A stretch of DNA of 64,000 nucleotides from Winogradskyella haliclonae (lineage in GTDB: Bacteria; Bacteroidota; Bacteroidia; Flavobacteriales; Flavobacteriaceae), in contig NZ_BMDQ01000002.1 of assembly GCF_014635865.1 (NCBI RefSeq), positions 248,001 through 312,000 of the forward strand. Direction: 5' to 3'. Shown here in pieces: positions 63,266-64,000 of the stretch; positions within the stretch are counted from its first letter, which is position 1; each line of letters opens with the position of its first letter. The position numbers and the translations under genes were made by a program. Below the pieces are notes generated by a model. That model was not told where the DNA came from. It was given only the letters and a program-made list of their open reading frames with translations, and did not search any database.

Positions 63266-64000
63266 TTGTAAGCCTCGTACCAACTGAAAGTGTCGTGGAT
63301 AATTTTCTCCTTTTCTGATTGAATATATTCAAGATATGCCGAAGCTACTGGCGATAAGTTTTTAGATGTTAACCAAATGAGGTTCCAATTGGTTTTAATG
63401 GGTAGATTTTTATAGGGAATAATATGTAATTCTTCATCCTTTAACTCATTTTTCAACCCAATTAACGGCATTATCGAAATTCCTAAACCTGCGATAAGTG
63501 CTTGTTTTAATGCCTCGTTAGAAGTTAACTCAATTTTTTTCTTATTAGGAACATTTAATTTTGTGAGGAAAGATTCCATAGCGGATCGTGTTGCTGAACC
63601 TTTTTCACGATAAAGCAAAGGATACTTTTCAAAAATCGTTTTTGTAATGCGTTTGGATTGTGTTTCGGTATGCGCACTTCCCACTAAAAACAACTTATTG
63701 GTCATCAATTCTACTTTATTAAGACTCAAATGTTCTGGCAATACAGAAACCATAGCAAAGTCAACTTCGTTATTCTCCAAACTTCTAATGACACCAGCTT
63801 TATTAGTCACATCCATTTCTAAATCAATACCTGAATGCTTTTGCATAAATCCAGTTAAAAAATAAGGCATACCATACTTTGCAGTTGATACAATAGCAAT
63901 TTTTAATTTTCCTGCCAATTTTCCTTGGCGTGATAAGGTTTTGTAATTAATGGCCTCTACTTCATTCAATATCTTTTCTGCCGCTTCTACAATTTCATTG
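63262..64000 (-). CDS. LysR-type transcriptional regulator, 5' part outside the window
   Basis: The reading frame is open to the right window edge (NEIVEAAEKILNEVEA precedes the first internal TTG), so the N-terminal helix-turn-helix is missing here. What remains is the helical linker and the ligand-binding domain: GKLKIAIVSTAKYGMPYFLTGF (first strand), RSLENNEVDFAMVS, and LKQALIAGLGISIMPLIGL. This is the standard LysR C-terminal domain. Its ligand and targets are unknown. It is convergent with the esterase gene and overlaps its end by 4 bp. Confidence 0.85.
   Translation of the reverse strand, partial: NEIVEAAEKILNEVEAINYKTLSRQGKLAGKLKIAIVSTAKYGMPYFLTGFMQKHSGIDLEMDVTNKAGVIRSLENNEVDFAMVSVLPEHLSLNKVELMTNKLFLVGSAHTETQSKRITKTIFEKYPLLYREKGSATRSAMESFLTKLNVPNKKKIELTSNEALKQALIAGLGISIMPLIGLKNELKDEELHIIPYKNLPIKTNWNLIWLTSKNLSPVASAYLEYIQSEKEKIIHDTFSWYEAYN

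Noticed and set aside
1-64000. CRISPR arrays, tRNA, rRNA, transposase or phage genes
   Set aside because: I found no regular spaced repeats, no cloverleaf-like sequence and no transposase or phage structural motif by eye.

Overview
The window is about 64 kb of AT-rich chromosome from a member of the Flavobacteriaceae (Bacteroidota). Supporting signs are a T9SS-sorted metalloprotease, PorX, the lpxC-fabZ fusion, bifunctional hisB and hisIE, YfhO, DUF3667, DUF4212 and DUF4834 proteins, and repeated promoter -7 elements of the form TAnnTTTG. I cannot name the species. I see no rRNA, tRNA, CRISPR array, prophage or transposase.

Layout. 1-2.3 kb holds a truncated membrane-protein gene and a secreted M43 metalloprotease. 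2.35-9.6 kb is a complete histidine operon on the minus strand (hisG-D-C-B-H-A-F-IE). It is preceded by a 17-residue leader peptide with four His codons and a strong hairpin terminator, which is a classical attenuator. 9.6-13.8 kb carries prohibitin-like, VWA, secreted and FabG proteins, followed by sucD. 14.8-20.6 kb is a lipid A cluster (lpxD, lpxC-fabZ, lpxA, efp, a second lpxD-like gene). 20.6-24 kb has an HD phosphohydrolase, porX and tsaE. 24-30 kb is mostly metabolism (alanine dehydrogenase, proline dehydrogenase, aroB) with small membrane and secreted proteins. 30-32.2 kb has two tandem secreted paralogues behind sigma-54-like promoters. 32.2-37.8 kb is surface polysaccharide or cell-envelope related (flippase, glycosyltransferase, YfhO). 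40-42.5 kb pairs an alpha-oxoamine synthase with a cysteine-synthase homologue, a likely sulfonolipid (capnine) locus. 42.6-51.2 kb has peptidases, YbaB, threonine aldolase and prfB with its programmed +1 frameshift. 51.4-56.7 kb is an acetate and alanine uptake block (acs, a two-subunit Na+/solute symporter, AGCS).

The most unusual part is 57.6-61.2 kb. A HIT-family protein and a fused kinase/ThiL-like protein sit 1 bp apart, convergent with a small MazG-like protein. The block is bracketed by a 16-bp inverted repeat (15/16 identical) and followed by a 105-bp nested palindrome. Upstream lies a candidate promoter with two TACGTA sites one helical turn apart. It looks like an accessory insertion between two ordinary loci and is my best candidate for an undescribed system. 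Its function is not known to me; the enzyme families suggest phosphorylation and hydrolysis of a small molecule or nucleotide.

The window ends with an HGSNAT-like acyltransferase, a secreted esterase and the 3' part of a LysR-type regulator gene.
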